DNA of 64,000 nucleotides from Endocalyx cinctus (taxonomy: Eukaryota; Ascomycota; Sordariomycetes; Amphisphaeriales; Apiosporaceae), in assembly GCA_001600455.1 (NCBI GenBank), contig BCKC01000007.1, positions 2,544,019 to 2,608,018 on the forward strand, in the 5' to 3' direction. The notes under the pieces were generated by a model. The model worked only from the letters and a program-made list of their open reading frames with translations. It ran no database searches and was not told the DNA's origin. Positions 47,140 through 57,376 of this stretch are shown piece after piece. Positions within the stretch are counted from its first letter, which is position 1. Every line of letters begins with the position of its first letter. A program made the position numbers and the translations under genes.

Positions 47140-48307
47140 ATGAGCTCCATAATCTGGTCCGAGGAGGAGACTCGTTACCTCAAATCCCTCCTCGCCTGGG
47201 AACCCAGCAACGCGGAAGAAAGAGCATTGAAGTCCTCCAACCATCTACCCGAGAGCCTACCAGTAGGGGAGTTCAGGATCTTGATACTGGGCGTGAAAGG
47301 ATGTGGGAAGACGAGCATATTGACACGGGTAGGCAAATGACATCTCTTTCTTTATCTTACATGTACTCGTGACCCGCCTCAGCTCTTGGAATTTTTCACC
47401 CCTTCCAAATCATCTATCTCCTATACGTTTAAGCAAGTACCTAACTCACAAAACTCAACGTCATTAGTTCTGTCAGGGGTCATCGTTATCGTCAAGACCC
47501 CTCCCCAACCCTCAATACGAGAAGGGATGTCGCCGTAAAGTTCGTATTGGAGAGGACACGTACATGGTCGATGTACTAGAGCTAGATATTAAGAATCCAG
47601 GCCACCATCAGTACCACCACCAGCAACAACAACACCACCCAGAGGTCAAAGAGACTTCTGATCAGCATCAACATCATCATCACGCCCTCCGAAAAGGAGT
47701 GGCGATTACCGACGGCGCGGTACTAGTGTACGACGTAACGAGCAGGGCTTCATTCCAGGCCGCTCTAGAGACCCACGACATGCTCCGCGAGATCGTGGCG
47801 GGGTCGAAACGAGAGTACGCCGTAGCGCTCGTAGGGAGTAAGACGGATCTCGTCATCGGCGCCGCCACCACCACTAACCATCCCGACGAAGCAAATCAGC
47901 ACCAGAAAAAGGAAAGACAGATTTCCTGGGCAGAAGGGTACAAGCAAGCGAAGAACTTCAAGTTCCGCAGCGTCTTCTTCCTCGAGGCGTCGGCCGCCAC
48001 GGGGGATCACGTCGACAAATTGTTTCCCAAGCTGGGGACCGAGATCCTGAAGCTGAGGTGGCTCGTCAGGCAGAGGAGGGAGTTGCAGATGAAGCGCCAG
48101 CAGGAGAGAAACTCGGCCGTTACGGTCGGAGGGGGCGAAGGGAGACGGATAGACGATAGACCTTCGGTGGATGCTGATTATGAGGATAATGTGAAAGGAG
48201 GTATGGATAATCAGAAGAAGCCGTTTGCGGCGAGCAAGTTGAGATCTTGGGGTTTGCCTTGGCTTCGTCAGAGGAGGAGTGTGTCTAGGAGTGGGTCTAT
48301 TACTTAA
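47140..48307 (+). CDS. Atypical Ras-like small GTPase
   Basis: Two exons, 47140-47328 and 47477-48307, 148-bp intron, phase 0; 339 residues. The P-loop GVKGCGKTS (51-59) is intact. After the intron comes an effector-like segment (NPQYEKGCRRKVRIGEDTYM), then VDVLELDIKN where a canonical DTAG (DxxG) would be expected. An insert rich in His and Gln follows, then ITDGAVLVYDVTSRASF, the G4-like VGSKTDL in place of NKxD, and LEASAATGD as the G5 region. The tail is basic (RQRRSVSRSGSIT) without a CAAX box, so prenylation is unlikely. Similar fungal Ras-like proteins are known but uncharacterised. Loss of the DxxG glycine suggests altered or absent GTP hydrolysis. The start is supported by the pyrimidine-rich leader and coding composition. 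Confidence 0.78.
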
Positions 48308-48632
48308 GGAAAAGGAGAAAGATGACGAAAAGGTCGAGACTGAGCATGGAAATGATTAATGACACGGAATAGTTTATACACGTTCGAATCAATAACACGA
48401 TGAATTGTATTCTCGAAGATCAATTTCTCTACTCTTGATTACGTCGAGATATCGAAATTAACAGATGTAACAAATTGTTCAAATTAACACTCCTAGGCAC
48501 GTATCAACATATCCAAGTTGACAATATATCCGGCATACTAAATAAAATACATATATTTACCCTACACATTTTTCCTTTTCAGTGGCCATTTCATTTTTCT
48601 TCCAAGAAAGAATTACTTTTTTTTTTTTCTCA
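48308..48632. other. Short spacer between convergent genes
   Basis: 325 bp of shared 3' flank of the Ras-like GTPase and isocitrate lyase genes, AT-rich. Nothing else recognised. Confidence 0.5.
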
Positions 48633-50607
48633 TCAATGAAACTGATCCTCCGTCACGCCCTTCCCCATAGCCGCCGTGCTGGAAATACCCCCCGTGACCA
48701 TCTTCTGCAGCTCGTCGACGTAGGTGGCGCCGGACCACTTCTGGTGCTTGACAACGTCGACGGCGCCGTCCATCTCGGGCTCCTGCACGAGCTCGCCGTA
48801 CGCGCGCATCCCCTGCGCCGCGTACGCCTTGGCGAACTGGTCGCTGATCAGCGCCGTCGTGTGCAGGCCCGCGAGCGTGATGAACTGCCAGCAGTACCCG
48901 AGCGACGCGAGCCGCCGGATGTACGTCTCCTGCTCGGCGCGCGGCATCGCCGTCTTCCAGTTGAAGGAGGGCGAGAGGTTGTACGCTAGCCTGTTCGCGA
49001 GAGAGGTTATACCCGGTTAATCTTTTTTTGCGCGAAGTAGATTGGAGGGGAAACGGAGAAAAAAAAAAAAAAACTCACTTTTGCTCAGGCCACGCGGCAT
49101 GCACACCGTCGGCGAACTCCTTCGCCTGCTTGAAATCCGGCAATTTCGACTCCATCCAAATGGCGTCGCAGTAAGGCGCGTAAGCGACGGCGCGGTTAAT
49201 CGCGCAATCGCAACCGCCCTTGAGCCTGTAGTAACCCTCCCGGGTGCGCGGGGCCTCCCAATCGAAGTAAACGTCGATCTTCGCGATCCCTTTCGCGATC
49301 ACCCTCGCCTCGGCGTTACTCTTCCCCTTCGCTTCTTGCAAGTACCTCGCGACGAGGGCCTTCTTATCGTCGGCGCCGGTCGTCCCGTTCAGGATGCAAT
49401 CGACGACGGCGTCGTCGAACCGCTTGAGCCCGGCGTCGCGCAGCCACGCGTCCTCGATACCCTGCAGGTCCTCGCCGGACTTGCCGGCCCGCTCGGCCGC
49501 GATCATGAGGTCGTTGAGCGGGCGCAGGTTCGGGTTCGTGCTGCCCAGGATGAACCCGTGATCGCGCGGGTCGATCGTCGTCGTGATCAGCGTCGCGGCC
49601 TCGGCGTCGGTGCGCGCGACCGCTACCAAGTCGGTCCCCATGATGTCGGCCTGCGCGCGGATCGCGACGAGCCGGTTGATGTGCTCGCTGATGGGCACGA
49701 GGACCTTGCCGGCCATGTGCCCGCACTTCTTGGTCCCCGGCGCCTGGTCCTCGATGTGGATCCCCGCCGCGCCTTGCTCGACGAAGAGCTTCGTGAGCTT
49801 CATCACCGCCGTGAGCCCGCCGTGGCCCGTGTCCGCGTCGGCGATGATCGGCCGCAGGTAGTCGATGTTGGCCATCTTGGCTCGTTCGGATTTCGGCACG
49901 CTGAGGCGCTCTTGTCGCTGCTTGCGGTCGTGGAAAAGCTGGGCCATGAAGAGGTGCTTCACTTTGTTGGGGACGGTGGTCTAAATTTATATAATAACGC
50001 GTTTGTTAGTTTCATTTTTCCTATTCTTCCCCTTTCCGCATACAGATATAGTATAGACACTATAGCGGCTGTGAAGATTCCTTTTTTTTTTTTTGAGACA
50101 AGACGAATCGCCGCAAAAGTGAGAGAGCATCAACTTACGTAGGGGTAATCAGCTAGATCAGGCCCGGGCTCATCCGACGACGAAGCGGTTGACGAGGACT
50201 GCCAACCCGAAACGTAGACAGTATCTAAGTACTTAGCCATCTGCGTGACCATGGTAGGTTCTAGACAGCCGTATGTATAACTAGCATCGCGGTTCTGGTA
50301 TTCCACTCTTGTTAGTTTATATGCTTTCAACAAGAAAATTATTCTTAATGATATCTCGTAGGATGATCAAACTAACCTTAAATCGATTATCAAGGATGTT
50401 AAAAAGCTTCTTGGACTGCGCATTGCTGGCGTACTGGATGGGAAGGTGGCCCCTCTTGGAGACGATCTGCTCTGCGGTAAAGGGCCGCTTGGTATACTTC
50501 CACCGGGGCTCGCTCCACCACTTCTTGACGTCCGCGACCTCTTTCGCGAATAGCTCATCTTCCAGGTTGGGGTCAATGGCGGTGTTGATCATATTGTTTG
50601 ACGCCAT
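48633..50607 (-). CDS. acuD: Isocitrate lyase
   Basis: Four exons: 50377-50607, 50139-50294, 49079-49980 and 48633-48990, all with phase-consistent introns of 82, 157 and 88 bp; 548 residues, the usual length for fungal ICL. The N-terminus ([15 protein letters not shown]) and exon 2 ([20 protein letters not shown]) match the family. The active-site signature KKCGH is at about 213-217, with catalytic Cys 215. [28 protein letters not shown] and the C-terminal GVTEDQFH are also family blocks. It splits isocitrate to succinate and glyoxylate in the glyoxylate cycle, in peroxisomes/glyoxysomes, allowing growth on acetate and fatty acids. No SKL-type C-terminal signal is present. KKCGHM with these flanks fits ICL better than 2-methylisocitrate lyase. 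Homologues are acuD in Aspergillus and acu-3 in Neurospora. The 2.3-kb upstream spacer should carry carbon-source control sites, none of which I can assign firmly. Confidence 0.95.
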
Positions 50608-52920
50608 GATGGGTAGATTATAAGTATAGTGATGGATAGAATATGTGAAACTTGTAGGGAGTAATTACGAGAGGGGGGAAGGAGGAGCCGGGTAACGATA
50701 GCTGGGTATACGAAGTCAAGCTTCTTTATGATGTGATGTTGTATGAGTCAGTGAAAATATTCCGTTAATGAATATTTTTCCTTACTACCTAGCGTAATGA
50801 AACTTGTAGTGGAAGGAGAGAGATACTATTGTCGAGTAGGAGGATTATAGCCTTTCCAAGAAAGTTGGCAGTGTGTTAATGGGTATAGTATTATGAATAT
50901 TGAAGAGAGGAGGGAGTAAGGATAGATAAAGGTAATAAAGAAGTATGAGTCAACTACTCGGCATGAAGATAGAAGAAACTACTAATGTACCCGAGGAAGA
51001 GCTTCAGCATCCATCTAAGGGTATTAAACACTTTTGCCCCAGCTCATCCCGCACACACATACACACCACTTAAGTATTTATTTCATCACCTGAAGAATGG
51101 GAAATCCCAAGAGTAGGTTCTGCAGTAGGTTAGCTTGGTAGTCACAGGATATAGTCGGGACTTATCGGCCAAACGGCATTAACGTTTTTTCTTCGTTGCC
51201 AACCTTGGCCCCGGATCAGCAATATGTACAGTACGTAGTATTGGATCAAGTAAATAAAAGTAAATTGACGTTGCCGGTGACGGAATTTGTTCCCCACGCT
51301 TTCTCGGCCGTCCCTCTACCTGTCTACTTGCCTTATTCTCTATAATCATATCATCTTCTTTACGATAGTTATGAACCTGTGACTATCTAGAAAATGAATC
51401 AACTTACCTACGATAGATCCCTTGCATACATTATTCCGTCAAGATACTTCTAACTAATAGTAGCACATTAAGCTTAGGTTCTCTATCGTATCTGACTGAC
51501 TCTTTTTCTCGGCTTAAGGGGAGTTTACTCTTTCTTACCTAGTTTAGTAAGTAATCTTCAGACCGGATTACCGTTTATTGGCCGAGTTACCGAGCTAGTT
51601 CAGTGAAGTCGGTGGTCTCGGCATCCTGGCATTCCCCTGGCACCAAGCATACCCATATCCAATTCCCCTGATTCCCCGCAAACCAAGATCCGTCCGGGGT
51701 TACGGCGTTTGTACTTTTTGATGTATATACAGTAGTATATGTACAATATACTACTACATGTGTAATACAGACTATTGGATTGTTTTTGACATTTGATTAT
51801 GACGTAAGAGAGAGTAATACATTTCGATATTTATTCAATTATTCAGTAATTGGGAAGTTTATGAAACATCATCCTTTCTTAGCTAGTCAATATTTATAGA
51901 AAAATAAATAAATAAATGAAGCAAACAGTTGAAGCGGAAGCATGCCATAATAACTTCTCATCTGTTGATGGTTATCAACAATTTTCAATTTTCTCTATCG
52001 ATGATAATTTTGTGTAAATTTGACTTTTCCCTTCTTCTACCACCTGATCTATCTGCTCTATCTAAAATTGAGTATGGTGAGTGTGCATTTCTCTTCAAAA
52101 GGCCAAAATTCCTCCCAGTCTCACATGGCCGCAAACGTACCTGGATTACCCTTGACATGTGAAAATGCGCAGTACTATATGATATGTACACATCGATTAA
52201 TTTTAATACAGTACACTTTCAGTGAACCTCGGATTTGACTGCATAAGCATAAAATAAAATAAAATAAGTATGGGCATAATTGGATAATTCCATCAGAAAA
52301 TTCATTTCGATACATATTCATGGATGTACGTAGGTTTCTTGCTCGCTGAGAGGATCTAGGCCTCGGCAGTCGGGTGTCCTCCCCTCAGTGCCCTAATCTG
52401 CCAGTCTGCCAATTAGATCTATCCATAAACGCCATCTTGTGTAATCAGTATGTATGACTGGTGACGATCAATGTCAAGATAACTTTCACATGATATCGAC
52501 ATAAAAGTTGTTTTATCTTTGGATATTTTTATTATACCGAATTACGCCTTTGCAGATATCGTGAGACATTGCCTCATTTACTAAGCCGACTTGTCTCAAG
52601 TAAAATGTTAAGCTACGATTCTTTATTCGCGAGACACTAAGTATCATGAAAAGGCATCATTAAAGAGGTAGGAGGTTACCGTCAGCAGAGCCAGCAGAAC
52701 CCAGCGCTTCGGTTCCCTTATGTCGCTTACACATCGCGTAAATATACATGTCGGGTCAAGACAGTATTGATAAACTCAAAAGCAAACGACCGTCCCCATT
52801 TTATCCGTCAAATGCATAACCAGGCCGCCTGGAACGTCCGTCAATGATAGGAAATTCGTAGGCATCGTTAATAAGTCGGATTATTTTACGGAATAACCAT
52901 TAGCTGGAAACGGTAAGACA
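50608..52920. other. Isocitrate lyase upstream region
   Basis: About 2.3 kb upstream of isocitrate lyase and downstream of trehalase. It holds a perfect 10-bp inverted repeat at 51731-51755 and little else. The stretch 51.8-52.9 kb is AT-rich and shows no gene. Confidence 0.5.
51731..51755. repeat. Perfect 10-bp inverted repeat
   Basis: AGTAGTATAT (51731-51740) pairs with ATATACTACT (51746-51755) around GTACA. It lies about 1.1 kb upstream of the isocitrate lyase start. It may be a dyad-binding site or a chance structure in AT-rich DNA. Confidence 0.4.
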
Positions 52921-53094
52921 TCAGACCATCTCTCGAAGTAGTCTTTCTTCTCTGTCTCGTTGAGCCTTTTCATAGACCTCGTAAGGGGTGATTGTCCCCA
53001 GAGCTCTCTTCATCTCCGTGTTGATAAATTGTAGTCCGTAGACATAACTGGCGTTGACCCAGCCGAACCTAGTTGAACTGTGTTAGTCATGGTA

Positions 53095-53151
<57 letters not shown>

Positions 53152-55447
53152 AACAACAACACTAGAACAAAGTAGTAACTTACCCTTCTTTGGCGACGCC
53201 TTTGAAATCTAGTCCCTGGTTTCCATATTCCGCGTCAACACGATGTGGGTCGACCGGTCGAGTGACATCGTACTTCTCGACCACCACGCCATTGAAGTCA
53301 AAGAACGCCTTCGTGATCATGAAAAGCCACTTATACGCTAGCTTCTGGGCCAGATCCGAGTACCCGTAGCGGGCAAGGCCGGTCCACGCAAGCATTTGTT
53401 GAGGCGCCCAGCCGTATGGATAATCCCACTGCCGGTTAGGTCGTTCTAAGCTCACCTCGCCGCGCGACTTCTCCGTCCCAGCCACGAGGCCACCGTACGC
53501 TTCGAATTTCGGGATGGCGTTGTTTACTACCTTGGCCGCCTTTGCGGGGTCTGGTACTCCAGCCCAAAGCGGCCAGAATGTGGTGCAGGATTCGTACGTG
53601 CACTGTTCCTGCTTCTCCGTGTTATAATCAAAGTACATACCCTCTTCTTCATTCCAGCAATATTTGTGAAGAGCAGCTCGCCGTCTTTTCCAGCGGCGGT
53701 CCCATACGGCCGAAGTTTCGATCTGATTGGGTGTCATACTTCCACCGCACCATTCGGCCGGTATTTGAAGCGTATCGTTGAAAAAGTTACGAATAATACG
53801 AGAAATATCCATCTCATATTTATACAGTAGTGAGTTTAGGTCAATAGTCGCGATGTTAGCGCAAACTCTTTCGAGCCTATATGAGGTGTCGTGTCCCGAC
53901 TCTCGTACTGCTCGATCATGTAGGAAGTATTCGTCTAGCTCCGGTTCTTTTACCTCACCATAATTATAAGCCCTGACGAATTCTTCAAAGGTCATATTGT
54001 ACTTCTCTGCGTAAGGTTCGAGAATATGTACGAAATGAGTAGCCTCCGTTTCAGGAGGAACACCAAGTCCTTCGGGCCGGTATCTGGAGAGACCGGTCTT
54101 TGGATCTAGACGTGGCTCAGACATCCACACTGTGTAATACTCCTTGATCGCGGCGAGCACGGATTCTCGAAGGAAGTCCTTAGCGCCTGGTTCGTGGTGA
54201 ATCTTCTCGTAGACTCGAAGCGTCATATCTGTCAAGAACGGCGGCTGTGATCTCAAGAGATAGTAGGATCTCGTGGCGTTGAGAATCTTGCCGTAGTGTC
54301 TAATACAGAAGCAGAAGTTTTGGACCATAGATTTAGCTAGATGTACCTTGTCGTTCACCAAAAGCCCCAAAGATTCCATGTAACTGTCCCAGCCGTAAAG
54401 CTCGTTGAACCTACCTCCCGGGACAACGAAAGGTAACCCCTGTAGAGTCTTTGCTCCTGTGGCTGGGTCAACGACCTCTTCCATGGCGACTGCTAGGAGG
54501 CCTGGTGCTTCATTCATGTCTCGAACAGTTTCCGGGGTTATGATTTCAGGAAGAAGTTGAACGTCTAAACGAATCTCGGGGCGGTCCCGGGCTATTTTTT
54601 GATAATATTCGTATTGTTCGGGAGCGCCTCTCGGGACATAGATGCGAGGGCGTGGATCCGACGTCCAATCTTTAGGGTCTTTTGCAGCTATTTCGATGCT
54701 TGTGGCATCAATTCTACGGGTCAACCCTTCCCAGAATTGATTCTTAATGAGTCGAGATAATCTGCTGACGGGATTCTCGTTGAGTCGGTTGATGTCGAGT
54801 ACGATTCTCTTGCGGCCAAATTCTTTGGCCATGGATAGCTCTTGCAGCAAATTTGATAGCATATAGGTACCGCGGATATCGAATCGATTATAACCACCAG
54901 ATGCAGCTGTTCGGAGAGACATAACCTACGTCAGGTAAGTCATATAGTTGCTCGAATAGGTATTGGTTCGAAGGGCGTACCTTGGGTCCGGCATCTTCAA
55001 TAGTAATTTGCATGTTACCGTCGGTGTCCTCTTGCGCGGCTAAGTTTTCGAGCGTTTCGTCGACATCGACTAGGAATTGGCGTGAGTGCGGCCTGCTAGA
55101 CTCATCTTCAAATAAACTTTATTAGCTGTCTGATTCGTACCGTCATGAAGGGTGGCTACACATACCATGGCTACCTCGCCGATGTCGGTCTTGTATAGAG
55201 CGTTGCAATTCACGGTCTGCGGTATCCTACTCTCATTTTAGCATTCCTCGAATCTAAACTCTGAACAAAAATAGGAGCAATATGAGGGGGGTTTTCTTAC
55301 TTGTCCAAAAGTAAGATGTCTCTTGTGGAATCGCGACGGTTGCTGGGCTTCGGAGGAGTAGTATGTTTTCGCATCTGCGATAGCCGAGAGGTCATCGCTC
55401 GATCCGAAGCGGGATCTAGTTGGACTTGTAGCCATAAAGTCTGCCAT
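52921..55447 (-). CDS. treB: Neutral trehalase (GH37)
   Basis: Five exons: 55301-55447, 55166-55226, 54981-55105, 53184-54925 and 52921-53068, all joins in phase; 740 residues. The N-terminal regulatory part has RRGSHDE with Ser68, a PKA-type site. The calcium-binding motif [12 protein letters not shown] (96-107) is the hallmark of neutral, cytosolic trehalase. The GH37 signatures [14 protein letters not shown] (about 280-293) and [10 protein letters not shown] (about 610-619) and the block ESGHDTSYR (around Asp457) are present. It hydrolyses trehalose to two glucose in the cytosol and is switched on by phosphorylation during germination and stress recovery. The last intron contains a T22A25 palindrome. 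The C-terminal exon ends in a charged helix. AGGGG elements lie upstream. Homologues are treB (Aspergillus) and NTH1 (yeast). Confidence 0.94.
53104..53150. repeat. T22A25 palindrome inside a trehalase intron
   Basis: Twenty-two T are directly followed by twenty-five A on the plus strand, within the 115-bp last intron (53069-53183) of the neutral trehalase gene. The transcript would carry a U-run followed by an A-run able to fold back on itself. Homopolymer length is prone to sequencing error. Confidence 0.7.
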
Positions 55448-55513
55448 TTTCCAGAATTTTCGACTCGTTAATAAATATTCTTAATGATAAACTGATAGAT
55501 AGTATGACCCTCG

Positions 55514-55838
55514 AGGGGGGAGATATAATATGTCGCGTCGTACGCGTAGCAGCAGAAGAGGAAGAAGAGGCTAATGATGATATAGAAACAACGCGATTTG
55601 AATAACGACAAGGTACAATTAAGGAATAACAGTCGTAATAGAAATGAAAGAAATCAGTCTATCATGTTTTTACGCAATTTAATTTTTTTTTCCTAGGAAT
55701 ATGAACAAAGAGAAGAAAAAAAATTGTAGACAGCGTGGGGCGAGGGAATCATCAACTAACCTTCCGACGTATTTTGCATATCACGAGTAAGAATGGAGGG
55801 GCAAGCTGGGTCTTAGTTAAGTTTGGTTCACTAAGGGG
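55514..55838. promoter_or_regulatory. Three AGGGG (STRE-like) elements upstream of neutral trehalase
   Basis: AGGGG occurs at 55514-55518, 55797-55801 and 55834-55838, 67-391 bp upstream of the trehalase start. In yeast the pentamer is the stress-response element bound by Msn2/4, and NTH1 is controlled through it. Pentamers are frequent by chance and use in this organism is inference. Confidence 0.3.
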
Positions 55839-57169
55839 TCTTTGCGCAATTATGACTACTTTATATGATTGTCTTTCGAAGATATAGAGATTCTATGTAT
55901 TACCAGAACACATTGATTTTGTCGAATTCAACATATATCGTCAGTGATAGTAATTGCTACTTTGAAAACAAAATTACTGATGATTTGAGGTTTCTGTGGT
56001 GTGCCCCATAGGAGTGACGTCAGAGCATCTGCAGTATCACTCCATAAAGTGATTAGATAAGACCAGTATACGTCTTTGCCCGATATCTCCAGCAAGGTTG
56101 GTTCCAACATCTCTATTATTTGGAGAAACGGATTTTTAAAATATTATCAGCCTCGTCGATGAAGAATCTATCTATGAGTATAGGGGTTAGTGCTTGGATA
56201 ATGAACGGATAGCATACCCATCAAGTTTTCTGTGTGTTTTGACGAATGTTTACTAAAGCTGACAGACAACCTAGCTGGGATCGGGATGCCTCTTTTGTTC
56301 ATCCTAGGAGGGTTGCATTGTTTCCTATTCCGATCATATTGGAATAATATATGAATACATGCGTTTTCCTTCGTCGTTCCTAAGAAATTTCCGTGATGTG
56401 ATTAATTTACACCGGAGAAACCCCACGACGGCGATGAGAGAATGAACTGATACGTATTTCTAGGCTAGCTGATTGTATTTATCTTTTCGTGTGGGAGCGT
56501 CTGACCATTATTTGACCTTCGATCACGATGACCATGCAACCCTCGGCAAGCGTGCTGGATGTCAAAGCCCGAATCATAACACATTGATTTAAATGCAACC
56601 TAATTTCTAAATTTGGTGGACATTCCGAGAGACTACACTATCACACCCATGTGAATGTTCCAGAACAACTTCACTACAAACCAATTATTCTAGGATTTAA
56701 AGCAATTTCCGGTTTATCAAAGCTGAGAGGAAACATGTCCCGAGCTGACTTGTCGCATTCTAGGAGAGTCTGTTTATAAGAGCTGAGCGGAAAGGCTACT
56801 AGAACCATTCGATAGCGTGATGTCGAGATAGCATCTATTTTTTTTTTCTTATCTTATCCCGCGTTCCTTCTCAAATTTTAAGCAGGCTCAGGCTACATTG
56901 CGGGAACGGAAGTTCCGGGTCGGGACCGCGACGTCCCATGGATAGATTGACTACAACTACTTTCGAGCCGCCTACTCGGTAATTAAAAAAAGCAAAACAA
57001 TAGACCGCCACAGCCTTTTTTAGGCTCGGGTTGGTAGCCTGGACTTATGAATAATGGATTCGCATCAAGCCACATCAACTGGCTAGCCGGCCACGCCATC
57101 AAGTGAACGCCTCGGTGGAAATTTTTACGATGATCAAGCGTCAGGGGTATTACCTACATGTTCGAATAG

Positions 57170-57376
57170 CCAGCGAATGAGGCTCTGCCACTAAGCCATC
57201 GTCAATCTCGATGGGCGTTGAAGGACGAGAAGTGGCCCCTTATTGATCTCTGCGTATGTGATGGTCATCGTCAGCTTCTTGTTGTTCATAACGGTGATAT
57301 CAATAGTGGCGATGGAAGGATCGAGATTTGCGACTCACTGGGCAACGTGAATTGGGTGATTGATACATCCACGTAG
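57170..57376 (+). pseudogene. Decayed coding piece, unknown family
   Basis: The frame just after a TAG at 57167-57169 is open for 68 codons to TAG 57374-57376 with convincing protein composition (SRWALKDEKWPLIDLCVCDG, then LLVVHNGDINSGDGRIEICD). It has no start codon. A neighbouring frame upstream (MIKRQGYYLHVRIASE) could be its beginning, separated by a frameshift. AATAG just before the piece could also be a splice acceptor, in which case this is an exon. Confidence 0.3.

Noticed and set aside
49042..50142. Plus-strand frame of 366 codons opposite isocitrate lyase
   Set aside because: Antisense shadow of a well-supported ICL gene; it also runs through two of its introns.
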